Counted from the first letter of the stretch, positions 1 through 7,158 are shown. The stretch is DNA of 7,158 nucleotides from Crocinitomicaceae bacterium (GCA_023264075.1 JALQTG010000053.1:1-7158), one strand, 5' to 3'. The notes: generated from the sequence alone by a model not told the origin. Numbers and translations: made by a program.

Positions 1-1
1 A

Positions 2-646
2 AAGGTTAATCCTTCCATCTACTTGAAGGATCCCGAAACGAGCGAGCTTGGAAAGCGGATTATCGAAGGAAGTATAAACCTTATTGATGCTTTTGGTTTC
101 GATCATTTTACCTTCAAAAAATTGGCTGATCAAATTGGATCAACTGAATCTTCTATTTACAGGTACTTTGAAAACAAACATAAATTACTTCTTTATATGA
201 CGAGCTGGTACTGGGCCTGGTTGGAGTCACATCTACTTTACAGTATTATTAATGTAGAAGACAAGAAGGATCAACTCAAAAGAGCCGTTCACGTACTCAC
301 TAAAAAAGTGGAGGAAGATGGGTCATTTTCGCACATAAACGAAATTAAATTGAACCAAATTATTATTACAGAATCCTCAAAGTCTTACATGCACAAAGAT
401 GTTGATATTGAAAATAAAGAAGGGGCTTTTCTTGGATATAAAAATATTGTTTCGAAAGTTGCGGAAATAATTACGAGTATTAATCCAAACTATAAGTATC
501 CTAATATGTTAATATCTACAATCATTGAAGGCGCTCACCATCAACGATTTTTTCAAGACCATCTTCCTACTTTGTCGAACAACTATGCAGATGAAGATAC
601 AGTAAGTGAATTTTATGTTGAAATGGTACTTAAAGTAATTGACTAA
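2..646 (+). CDS. TetR/AcrR-family transcriptional regulator, 5' partial
   Basis: This is probably a ligand-responsive DNA-binding repressor of the operon it heads. The frame is open to the left edge, giving 214 visible codons before TAA at 644-646. A TTG at 23-25 could be read as a start, but the upstream codons (KVNPSIY) continue the protein in register and no ATG is visible, so I treat the gene as cut at its 5' end, probably by only a few residues. Visible residues 16-63 form a TetR-type N-terminal helix-turn-helix: a first helix (GKRIIEGSINLIDAFG), then FTFKKLADQIG, then the recognition helix and following motif SSIYRYFENKHKLL. The remaining part is helical and divergent, as expected for the ligand-binding and dimerisation domain, and its ligand cannot be predicted. 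The exporter gene begins 1 nt after its stop, so autoregulation of the operon is likely. The promoter and operator would lie upstream, outside the window. Confidence 0.9.
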   Translation, partial: KVNPSIYLKDPETSELGKRIIEGSINLIDAFGFDHFTFKKLADQIGSTESSIYRYFENKHKLLLYMTSWYWAWLESHLLYSIINVEDKKDQLKRAVHVLTKKVEEDGSFSHINEIKLNQIIITESSKSYMHKDVDIENKEGAFLGYKNIVSKVAEIITSINPNYKYPNMLISTIIEGAHHQRFFQDHLPTLSNNYADEDTVSEFYVEMVLKVID

Positions 647-647
647 A

Positions 648-2363
648 ATGCAAGTAGAAAAAGAAACTGACTCCTATACAACAACTCAACGATTTTGGAA
701 GTTGTTGCAACCCGACTCTAAAGAAATCAAGAGTGTATACGCCTATGCCATATTCAGTGGTATTGTGAGTCTCACTCTACCTTTAGGGATCCAGGCAATC
801 ATCAATCTTATTCAAGGTGGGCAAGTGAACTCTGCTTGGATTGTCCTAGTATTTTTTGTTGTTCTGGGAATTGCAGGGAATGGAATTTTACAAATCTTTC
901 AATTGCGGATCACTGAGAACATTGAACAAAAAATCTTCACACGAGCTGCCTTTGAATTTGCCTATCGCATACCAAAAATTAAAATTGAGGCGATGTATAA
1001 TCAGTTCGGACCAGAATTAATGAATCGTTATTTCGACGTAATGAACATACAAAAAGGATTATCTAAAATCCTTATTTCTATCTCTACTGCAGCGATTCAA
1101 GTTGTATTTGGATTAATTCTACTTTCACTGTACCACCCTTTCTTTATTGTTTATAGTATATTCCTTGTATTATTTGTTTACTTTATATTCAGAATTACTG
1201 CAAAAAAGGGACTTTCAACGAGTTTAACAGAATCTAAACACAAATATCGCTTGGCACATTGGCTGGAAGAAGTCGCTCGTACAGGTATTTCCTTCAAACT
1301 TGCAGGGCGAACAGACCTTCCTATCACAGAGGCCGAAGGTCATGTTAGCAACTACATTGATTCTCGTGAGAATCATTTTAAGGTACTTATTCAACAATAT
1401 GCGCTTTTGGTCGTATTTAAGGTCGTTATCGCTACTACCCTTCTAGCCGTAGGTGGAATTTTGGTAATGGAACAAGTCATGAATATCGGTCAATTCGTAG
1501 CAGCTGAAATCATTATTTTACTTGTAATCGCATCAGTTGAAAAACTAATTGTTAGTTTAGATGTAATCTACGACACGCTCACATCATTGGAAAAAGTGGG
1601 GCAGGTAACTGACCTAGAATTAGAATCCACTGATGGGTTGGACATTATGAAGGAATGCCAAACATGCGGTATGTCCATAGACATTAAAAACCTTAGCTTT
1701 ACTTATCCTCATTCAAATCGAAAAACACTCCAAGATATCAATCTTACGATAAATGATGGTGAGAGACTTTTAATTGCAGGACAAAATGGCTCCGGTAAAA
1801 GTACATTGCTGCATGTAATGGCTGGGCTATACGACATCAACGAGGGTGTTGTTTCTTATGATGGGCTTCCTCGTGATAATTTAAACATAGAATCACTCCG
1901 TACGATAATTGGAACCTGTTTGGACGGCGAAGACTTGTTCGAGGGAAAACTTATTGATAATATTACTATGGGACGAGCCAATGCAACATTTGAAAATGTG
2001 AAGTGGGCTATCGAACACTTAGGACTTCAAGACTTTGTGAAAAGCTTACCCAAAGGCTTTGATTCTGAAATTCAGCCTTATGGAAGCAAGCTCCCAAGAA
2101 GTATCATTCAAAAGCTTATTATTGCTCGTGCAATAGCCGACAAACCTAAAATTTTATTGTTTGAGTACACATTTGAACACATCGATGAAGTGCACAAACG
2201 TGAAATCGTTGATTTTATAACACATCCAAGCAATGAATGGACAGTGATCGCCTCTTCTTCAGATCCTTACATTGCACAAAAATTTGATAACATAGTGATT
2301 ATGGACGGCGGTGAGATCAAGAAGAAAGGAAATTATGAGGAAATGAAAAACGAATTAAAATAA
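648..2363 (+). CDS. ABC exporter half-transporter (TMD-NBD fusion) with degenerate catalytic motifs
   Basis: This is an inner-membrane ABC exporter subunit of 571 residues from ATG at 648, preferred over an in-frame TTG at 639 that would overlap the upstream stop. About six membrane segments are visible near residues 31-52, 63-85, 140-159, 165-182, 251-274 and 279-302. A nucleotide-binding domain follows from about residue 342. There is no N-terminal C39 peptidase domain. The A-loop tyrosine (FTYP) and Walker A (GQNGSGKST, 378-386) are intact. The other motifs align clearly but are altered: Q-loop Gln to Asp426, LSGGQ to LPRSI (482-486), Walker B Asp to Glu506, catalytic Glu to Tyr507, and switch His to Ser538. 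The D-loop Asp513 is kept. A CxxC (Cys337, Cys340) precedes the domain. I infer that ATP binding is retained and hydrolysis is lost or strongly reduced. Genes for an HlyD adaptor and a TolC channel follow, so the role is probably type I-like export. The substrate is unknown. Confidence 0.9.
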   Translation: MQVEKETDSYTTTQRFWKLLQPDSKEIKSVYAYAIFSGIVSLTLPLGIQAIINLIQGGQVNSAWIVLVFFVVLGIAGNGILQIFQLRITENIEQKIFTRAAFEFAYRIPKIKIEAMYNQFGPELMNRYFDVMNIQKGLSKILISISTAAIQVVFGLILLSLYHPFFIVYSIFLVLFVYFIFRITAKKGLSTSLTESKHKYRLAHWLEEVARTGISFKLAGRTDLPITEAEGHVSNYIDSRENHFKVLIQQYALLVVFKVVIATTLLAVGGILVMEQVMNIGQFVAAEIIILLVIASVEKLIVSLDVIYDTLTSLEKVGQVTDLELESTDGLDIMKECQTCGMSIDIKNLSFTYPHSNRKTLQDINLTINDGERLLIAGQNGSGKSTLLHVMAGLYDINEGVVSYDGLPRDNLNIESLRTIIGTCLDGEDLFEGKLIDNITMGRANATFENVKWAIEHLGLQDFVKSLPKGFDSEIQPYGSKLPRSIIQKLIIARAIADKPKILLFEYTFEHIDEVHKREIVDFITHPSNEWTVIASSSDPYIAQKFDNIVIMDGGEIKKKGNYEEMKNELK

Positions 2364-2369
2364 CTGGTA

Positions 2370-3731
2370 ATGCTGAATATTTCACCCAACAATCTGAAAA
2401 CCCACTTTGCCAACAAGAACATACCTATTTTGAACAAAGTAGAAGCCAAAAAATCCGGTAGGGTTTTTCTTCGATTAATCACTTGGTTGGCTGTTATTTT
2501 TCTCGTATTTATATTTTTACCTTGGACTCAAAATATTCGCGGAAAAGGGTACGTAACTACACTTACTCCTGAAAAAAGGCCTCAAACGATCAATAGTATT
2601 ATTGGTGGTAGAATTGAAAAGTGGTATGTCCGAGAAGGGGAGCTTGTTCTACCCGGAGACACTATTCTTTTCATCTCAGAAGTAAAAGACGCTTATTTCA
2701 ACCCAGAGCTAATTGATCGAACAGCTGATCAGTTAAAGGCAAAAGAATCTTCTGTAAAATCTTATGAAGAAAAGTTAAATGCAGTCGAAAATCAGTTAAT
2801 TGCCCTCAACGAAACCCGAAATTTAAAAATCGAACAAGCGCGCAATAAACTCAAACAATCCGAATTGAAAGTACAAAGCGACAGTATTGATTTTCAAGCA
2901 GCAATAATAAACTACAATATCGCAAACGACCAGCTAAATCGAATGGAACTGTTGTACAAAGACGGATTAAAATCGTTAACCGATTTGGAAACTAGAAGAA
3001 TGGCGCTACAACGTGCTCAGGCTGGAAAGATATCTGCGGAAAACAAATTGTTGACTAGTCAGAATGAGGTAATCAATGCGCGCGTCGAATTAATCTCACT
3101 AAAGGCGCAATACGACAATTCAATCGCCAAAGTGCAATCGGATAAGTTCTCAACTCAATCGGCGAAATTTGACACTGAAAATGAGGTAAACAAATTGAGG
3201 AATGATCTAGCCAATTACACGATTCGAGCAGGAATGTATTACATTACGTCTCCCATCAAAGGATTCATAACGAAAACTATTCAGTCTGGAATTGGTGAAA
3301 CTATTAAAGAAGGTGAAGAAATATTAACAATAATGCCCTACGAATATGAATATGCTGTAGAAATGTTCGTACGCCCGATCGACCTTCCACTTATTAAGCT
3401 AGATCAAAAAGTCCGCATTCAATTCGACGGATGGCCGGCGATTGTCTTCAGTGGTTGGCCAAACACCAGCTACGGAACCTATGGTGGACGTGTATTCGCT
3501 ATTGACAACATGATAAGTCCTAATGGGAATTACCGTATTTTAGTTTCACAAGACCCGAACGAACAAGAATGGCCTGAAGCACTTAGAATTGGTGCTGGAT
3601 CCAATAGTATTCTATTGCTCCATGATGTACCGATTTGGTATGAGCTTTGGCGTCAATTCAACGGGTTCCCTCCTGATTATTATTCAGGCAATAAATATTT
3701 ATATCCGGAAGACTACCAACAAGAGAAATGA
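2370..3731 (+). CDS. HlyD-family periplasmic adaptor (membrane fusion protein)
   Basis: This 453-residue protein should bridge the inner-membrane ABC protein and the outer-membrane TolC channel. It has a short cytoplasmic N-terminus and one membrane segment at about residues 32-52 (LAVIFLVFIFLPW). A first lipoyl half-motif lies near 71-104 (GGRIEKWYVREGELVLPGD). A long coiled-coil hairpin spans about 113-290, rich in Gln, Lys, Glu and Leu. The second lipoyl half is near 291-322 (SPIKGFITK, IGETIKEGEEIL), and a beta-barrel region runs to about 395. The C-terminus is a putative helix containing PIWYELWRQF, followed by a tyrosine-rich tail. This layout, with an uncleaved membrane anchor and a long hairpin, fits HlyD-type adaptors of type I secretion better than lipid-anchored RND adaptors. 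It starts 6 nt after the ABC gene, and its TGA overlaps the TolC start. There is no sign of damage. Confidence 0.93.
   Translation: MLNISPNNLKTHFANKNIPILNKVEAKKSGRVFLRLITWLAVIFLVFIFLPWTQNIRGKGYVTTLTPEKRPQTINSIIGGRIEKWYVREGELVLPGDTILFISEVKDAYFNPELIDRTADQLKAKESSVKSYEEKLNAVENQLIALNETRNLKIEQARNKLKQSELKVQSDSIDFQAAIINYNIANDQLNRMELLYKDGLKSLTDLETRRMALQRAQAGKISAENKLLTSQNEVINARVELISLKAQYDNSIAKVQSDKFSTQSAKFDTENEVNKLRNDLANYTIRAGMYYITSPIKGFITKTIQSGIGETIKEGEEILTIMPYEYEYAVEMFVRPIDLPLIKLDQKVRIQFDGWPAIVFSGWPNTSYGTYGGRVFAIDNMISPNGNYRILVSQDPNEQEWPEALRIGAGSNSILLLHDVPIWYELWRQFNGFPPDYYSGNKYLYPEDYQQEK
3728..3731 (+). other. ATGA stop-start overlap joining the adaptor and TolC genes
   Basis: The TolC start codon ATG (3728-3730) shares bases with the adaptor stop codon TGA (3729-3731). 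Only a weak purine-rich stretch (AAGAGAA) precedes it, so translation of the TolC gene probably depends on ribosomes ending on the adaptor gene. Confidence 0.75.
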
Positions 3732-5137
3732 AGCAATTAACAACATATTTACTTGTTCTTCTAGTTGTCTCGACTGGCCAGCATGCAAAGGGACAGGAAC
3801 CGGTTTTGCCATTTGTCGATTACATTAACTATGTAAAGACGAATCACCCTATTTCAGCCCAAGCTGAAATTACAGCACATATCGGAGAGCTCTTTGTGCT
3901 TGAATCACGCGGGGCATTCGATCCAGAACTTTATACGGAGCTCAATCAAAAAGAATTTGAAGGAAGTCGATACTATCGAATTTTTGATGGTGGAATTCGT
4001 ATTCCTACGTGGTATGGGATTGAATTTTACAGCGGAATCGAACAAGCAAATGGTGACTATTTGAGTGCGCAATATACATTACCGGATAACGGACTTACTT
4101 ATTCTGGAGTTAGCCTAAAACTAGGAAAGGGTTTGATAATGGACCAACGAAGGGCTATGCTTAAAACTGCTCAACTGGGTCAGGTTTCCACCGAGCAGGA
4201 ACGAAAAATAATCCTTAACAACCTTTTACTTGATGCTTCGAAAGCCTATTTCCAATGGCAACTGGCAGTGATAACAAAGGAAATACAAATGGAAGGACTA
4301 GAACTAGCACAAGTTCGTTTGCAAGCAGTTAAACAAAATGCATTGCTTGGAGATATACCATACATCGATACCCTCGAAGCAAGTATTCAATTGCAAAATC
4401 GACAAATGCTTTTGGCAGAGGCTGAACTCGCAGAGTTGAACACGAAGGCCTTTGTCTCGACATTCCTTTGGGCGAACTATGTAGTACCTTTAGAACTGGC
4501 AGAGTCAATAGCTCCACAGACGGATTTTGATTATCCGCTGAACATTTTAAGCGACTACCTCAGAAATGAGATTGATTCTGTAATTACCAACCATCCAGAA
4601 GCAATAAAGGCCAGTCTTAAAGTTGAGGAATACGACATTCAACGAAAATTGAAATTGGAATCCATAAAGCCGGAATTAAACGTAAAGTACAACTTGCTCA
4701 ATGAACCTTTTGTAGATAACTTCGCAAGTAATTACACCTTAGATAATTACAACTGGGGACTTGAATTTAAAATGCCTATTTTTCTTCGATCTGGGCGTGG
4801 AGGACTCCAAATTGCGAAGTTGAAATTAAGGGATGCAGAATTAGATTACAGCTTCAAACTTCAACATCTGAACATAAAAAGTCAGCAGGCGGTAAACGAA
4901 TTTCAAACCACATCGAACCAATTGTCTATATATACTAAAACAGTAGTCGATTTAAGGCAATTACTGACTGGTGAGCAACGCAAATTTGATAATGGGGAAA
5001 GCTCACTGTTCTTAGTCAATTCCCGTGAATCTAGCTATATCAATGGACGTATTAAACTGGCCGAACTTGAAATCAAAAATAAATTCGCTTTACTTAAGAT
5101 TTCGCATAGTCTTGGTAATCTTTACGATGATCTTTAA
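3728..5137 (+). CDS. TolC-family outer membrane efflux protein
   Basis: This is an outer-membrane channel subunit of 469 residues, expected to form a trimer with a periplasmic helical barrel that docks on the HlyD-type adaptor encoded just upstream. Residues 1-22 are a signal peptide with a hydrophobic core (YLLVLLVVSTG) and a plausible cleavage after AKG, before Gln23. The mature part shows the internal duplication typical of the family. The first helical repeat lies near 163-250 and includes GDIPYIDTLEASIQLQNRQ. The second lies near 375-465 and includes FDNGESSLFLVNSRES. Strand-rich stretches near 80-135 and 315-355 fit the membrane beta-barrel part. The ATG overlaps the adaptor's TGA by 4 nt, which supports coupled translation and a dedicated role with this exporter. 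Length and repeats are normal for the family. Confidence 0.92.
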   Translation: MKQLTTYLLVLLVVSTGQHAKGQEPVLPFVDYINYVKTNHPISAQAEITAHIGELFVLESRGAFDPELYTELNQKEFEGSRYYRIFDGGIRIPTWYGIEFYSGIEQANGDYLSAQYTLPDNGLTYSGVSLKLGKGLIMDQRRAMLKTAQLGQVSTEQERKIILNNLLLDASKAYFQWQLAVITKEIQMEGLELAQVRLQAVKQNALLGDIPYIDTLEASIQLQNRQMLLAEAELAELNTKAFVSTFLWANYVVPLELAESIAPQTDFDYPLNILSDYLRNEIDSVITNHPEAIKASLKVEEYDIQRKLKLESIKPELNVKYNLLNEPFVDNFASNYTLDNYNWGLEFKMPIFLRSGRGGLQIAKLKLRDAELDYSFKLQHLNIKSQQAVNEFQTTSNQLSIYTKTVVDLRQLLTGEQRKFDNGESSLFLVNSRESSYINGRIKLAELEIKNKFALLKISHSLGNLYDDL

Positions 5138-5139
5138 GA

Positions 5140-5170
5140 TAACAGATGGGCTATTAAATGAAGTCTGTTA
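5140..5170 (+). terminator. Weak inverted repeat just after the TolC gene, possible terminator
   Basis: TAACAGA (5140-5146) and TCTGTTA (5164-5170) are exact 7-bp inverted copies around a 17-nt loop, starting 3 nt after the TolC stop codon. The stem is AT-rich, the loop is long and no T-tract follows, so this is a poor match to an intrinsic terminator. Its position is the main argument for it. Confidence 0.25.
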
Positions 5171-5182
5171 ACAAACCGTTAA
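5168..5182. repeat. Short inverted repeat in the convergent gap
   Basis: TTAAC (5168-5172) and GTTAA (5178-5182) form a possible 5-bp stem with a 5-nt loop. It shares 5168-5170 with the preceding inverted repeat, so the two stems could not form fully together. A stem this short and AT-rich may well be chance. Confidence 0.2.
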
Positions 5183-5285
5183 TATGTATATTTATTAGAA
5201 ATAACTTCCAATCACATATCATAGATACTGAGCAGTTACAATTATGTTATTAATCCTTAACTCCTGGAGCTGGATTTCAAGAAAG

Positions 5286-7158
5286 TTAGACCACCACATT
5301 TACAATCCTTCCCGGAACGATAATCACCTTTTTCGGTGATTTACCCTCCAAATACTTTTGGGCCTGTTCGCTGGACATCACCTCTTTTTCCACCTCATCT
5401 TTGGTTAAGTTCGTCGGTAATTCGAAGGTAAAGCGCATTTTTCCATTAAAACTTACAGGGTAAGCGAAGGTGTTTTCAACTAAATAATCCTCGTTAAATG
5501 TTGGAAATTGAGCATCGCTCACCGTACCCAGTTCGTTGCCAAGTTTTACCCATAATTCTTCTGCTATGTGAGGGGCATAAGGCACAAGCAAGATCACCAA
5601 CTCTTGTAAAATCGCTTTGTTGTTGCATTTTTGTTCGGTCAATTCGTTGACACAAATCATAAACGCAGAAACGGCTGTGTTGAATACATAGCGATCCATG
5701 TCATCTTGGATTTTTTTGATGGTTTTGTGGAGTGTTTTCAACGATTTCGCATCGGGTTCTCCGGCCGTTAAATCGAGGTTGCCGTCGGTATCATGAAACA
5801 AGCGCCATAATTTACGCAAGAAGTTGTGCACACCGTTTATTCCTTTAGTATCCCAAGGTTTAGCCTGCTCCAATGGACCTAAAAACATTTCATACATCCT
5901 TAACGTATCCGCGCCAAACTGCTCTACTAGGTCATCTGGGGTTTGAACGTTATACTTGGATTTGGACATTTTTTCTACCTCGCTTCCGCAGATGTAGGTG
6001 CCATCGTCTTCTAAAATGAATTCGGCATTCGCATATTCGTCGCGCGATGCTTTAAAGGCTTCGATATCTAGTTTTTCTCCATCAACAATATTGATATCAA
6101 CATGCAGAGGAACCAAATCCAATCCTTGCTTTTTATTGAGAGAAACAAATTTCCCTGATGAACGATCACGATAAACAAAACTACTTCTTCCCAAAATCAT
6201 CCCCTGATTGATCATCTTTTGAAACGGTTCGTCAAATGAGATAAATCCACGGTCTTTTAGGAATTTCGTCCAGAATCGAGCGTATAACAAATGTCCTGTA
6301 GCGTGCTCTGCGCCGCCGATATAGAGGTCTACATTTTTCCAGTAATCTACTTTTTCTTTGCTAACGAACGCCTCTTCATTGTGGGGATCCATGTAGCGTA
6401 GGAAATACCAAGAACTTCCAGCCCAGCCTGGCATGGTGTTTAATTCTATTGGCCATGTGCATACACCGTTTTGTTTTTCGTTGGGTTTAATGATTTTCAT
6501 GTTTCGGCACCACGACCATGTTTCAGCGTTTCCAAGAGGTGGTTTGCCGTCTTCTGTGGGTAAATATTTATCTACTTCAGGTAACGGGATTGGTAAAAAT
6601 TCGTCTTCAATTAATTTAGGAATTCCGTTTTCGTAATACAAAGGAAATGGTTCTCCCCAATAGCGTTGACGAGAAAATACGGCGTCGCGCAAACGGTAAT
6701 TCGTTTTCGATTTTCCAATGCCTTTTTCCTCTAATACTTCAATCGCCTTTTTGATTGCCGCTTTTACTTCAAGTCCATTTAGGAAATCTGAATTCGCTAT
6801 CGTTCCTTTTTTTTCTGTGTAGGCCTCTTCATCAATCGAAACACCTTCAAAAACGTTTTTAATGGGAATTTCGAATTTACGAGCGAAATCCCAATCGCGC
6901 TGATCTCCACAAGGAACGGCCATTACAGCTCCTGTTCCGTAGGATGCCAATACGTAATCCCCTATCCAAATTGGAATTTTTTCTCCATTCAGTGGGTGAA
7001 CAGCATAGGCCCCTGTAAATTGTCCCGATATATTTTTTACATCCGACATACGGTCGCGCTCTGATTTCAACGCTGCTGTTTGTCGGTATTCTTCAACTGC
7101 TTTTTTGTATTCGTCGGTGGTAATTTTTGCTACCAATTCATGTTCTGGCGCCAGTACC
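5286..7158 (-). CDS. leuS: Leucyl-tRNA synthetase, 5' partial (C-terminal two thirds)
   Basis: This class I aminoacyl-tRNA synthetase charges tRNA-Leu with leucine in the cytoplasm. The window holds 623 codons and the stop. The frame runs to the right edge, beginning VLAPEHEL, a typical LeuRS stretch, so the TTG at 7134-7136 is an internal leucine and not a start. Roughly 300 N-terminal residues, including the HIGH motif and the threonine-rich editing motif, lie outside. Visible parts in order are the rest of the CP1 editing domain (GTGAVMAVPCGDQRD, with both aspartates of the editing pocket kept), return to the catalytic fold (FSRQRYWGEPFP), GGAEHATGHLLYARFW, KMSKS at 5958-5972, the helical anticodon-binding domain, and a C-terminal domain ending GRIVNVVV. 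An insertion before KMSKS (around LHVDINIVDGEKLDIEAF) resembles what I recall from Bacteroidota enzymes. It converges on the exporter operon and is functionally unrelated to it. Confidence 0.97.
   Translation of the reverse strand, partial: VLAPEHELVAKITTDEYKKAVEEYRQTAALKSERDRMSDVKNISGQFTGAYAVHPLNGEKIPIWIGDYVLASYGTGAVMAVPCGDQRDWDFARKFEIPIKNVFEGVSIDEEAYTEKKGTIANSDFLNGLEVKAAIKKAIEVLEEKGIGKSKTNYRLRDAVFSRQRYWGEPFPLYYENGIPKLIEDEFLPIPLPEVDKYLPTEDGKPPLGNAETWSWCRNMKIIKPNEKQNGVCTWPIELNTMPGWAGSSWYFLRYMDPHNEEAFVSKEKVDYWKNVDLYIGGAEHATGHLLYARFWTKFLKDRGFISFDEPFQKMINQGMILGRSSFVYRDRSSGKFVSLNKKQGLDLVPLHVDINIVDGEKLDIEAFKASRDEYANAEFILEDDGTYICGSEVEKMSKSKYNVQTPDDLVEQFGADTLRMYEMFLGPLEQAKPWDTKGINGVHNFLRKLWRLFHDTDGNLDLTAGEPDAKSLKTLHKTIKKIQDDMDRYVFNTAVSAFMICVNELTEQKCNNKAILQELVILLVPYAPHIAEELWVKLGNELGTVSDAQFPTFNEDYLVENTFAYPVSFNGKMRFTFELPTNLTKDEVEKEVMSSEQAQKYLEGKSPKKVIIVPGRIVNVVV

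Larger units (their letters stand above)
5138..5285. other. Convergent intergenic region
   Basis: This is a 148-base AT-rich gap between the ends of two converging genes, the TolC gene (plus) and leuS (minus). I see no ORF, RNA gene or promoter in it. Transcription of both units must end here or nearby, but no classical GC-rich hairpin followed by a T-run is visible on either strand. Confidence 0.7.

Noticed and set aside
23..25. TTG as the start codon of the TetR-type regulator
   Set aside because: The frame is open to the window edge and the residues before it fit the protein, so the true start most likely lies outside the window.
639..641. TTG as the start codon of the ABC exporter gene
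   Set aside because: An ATG at 648 in the same frame lies 1 nt after the regulator's stop. The TTG would add only three residues and overlap the upstream gene.
648..2363. The ABC gene as a pseudogene
   Set aside because: There is no frameshift or internal stop, the alignment runs full length, and Walker A, the A-loop and flanking genes are intact. Changes limited to hydrolysis motifs fit altered function better than decay.
3589..3828. 79-codon plus-strand open frame across the adaptor/TolC junction
   Set aside because: It overlaps the ends of two well-supported genes in another frame and has no recognisable protein features.
4329..4517. 62-codon minus-strand open frame inside the TolC gene
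   Set aside because: It is entirely within a clear TolC coding sequence and looks like a chance shadow.
6433..6636. 67-codon plus-strand open frame inside leuS
   Set aside because: It is antisense to highly conserved LeuRS coding sequence, with no independent evidence.
7134..7136. TTG as the start of leuS
   Set aside because: The residues upstream (VLAPEHE) are a typical internal LeuRS stretch, and the catalytic N-terminus must lie further upstream.
1..7158. CRISPR arrays, tRNA genes, insertion sequences or phage attachment sites
   Set aside because: I saw no regularly spaced direct repeats, transposase-like frames, terminal inverted repeats or tRNA-like cloverleaf sequence on either strand.

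Overview
The window is AT-rich and looks like Bacteroidota, probably Flavobacteriales. The reasons are the A-rich, Shine-Dalgarno-poor gene starts, the style of the leucyl-tRNA synthetase, and the TetR/ABC/HlyD/TolC gene order. The taxonomic call is inferred from protein style, not from a marker search.

Positions 1-5137 hold one tightly packed plus-strand operon of four genes. They are a TetR/AcrR-type repressor (5' end cut by the window edge), an ABC exporter half-transporter with fused membrane and nucleotide-binding domains, a HlyD-family periplasmic adaptor, and a TolC-family outer membrane channel. The junctions are 1 nt, 6 nt and a 4-nt ATGA overlap, so the genes are almost certainly co-transcribed and probably translationally coupled. 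Together they encode a full tripartite path from cytoplasm to outside, with its own ligand-responsive regulator. No substrate gene is visible in the window.

The most notable observation is in the ABC protein. Its A-loop tyrosine and Walker A are intact, but every other catalytic element of the nucleotide-binding domain is replaced. The Q-loop Gln is Asp, the LSGGQ signature is LPRSI, Walker B Asp-Glu is Glu-Tyr, and the switch His is Ser. The reading frame is clean and both partner genes are intact, so this does not look like a decaying pseudogene. It suggests an ATP-binding exporter with absent or very unusual ATP hydrolysis. The protein's only three cysteines lie at the start of this domain (a CxxC) and in the altered Q-loop.

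Positions 5138-5285 are a short convergent intergenic region with only weak inverted repeats. Positions 5286-7158 (minus strand) hold the C-terminal two thirds of leuS, a housekeeping gene running off the right edge and unrelated to the exporter operon.
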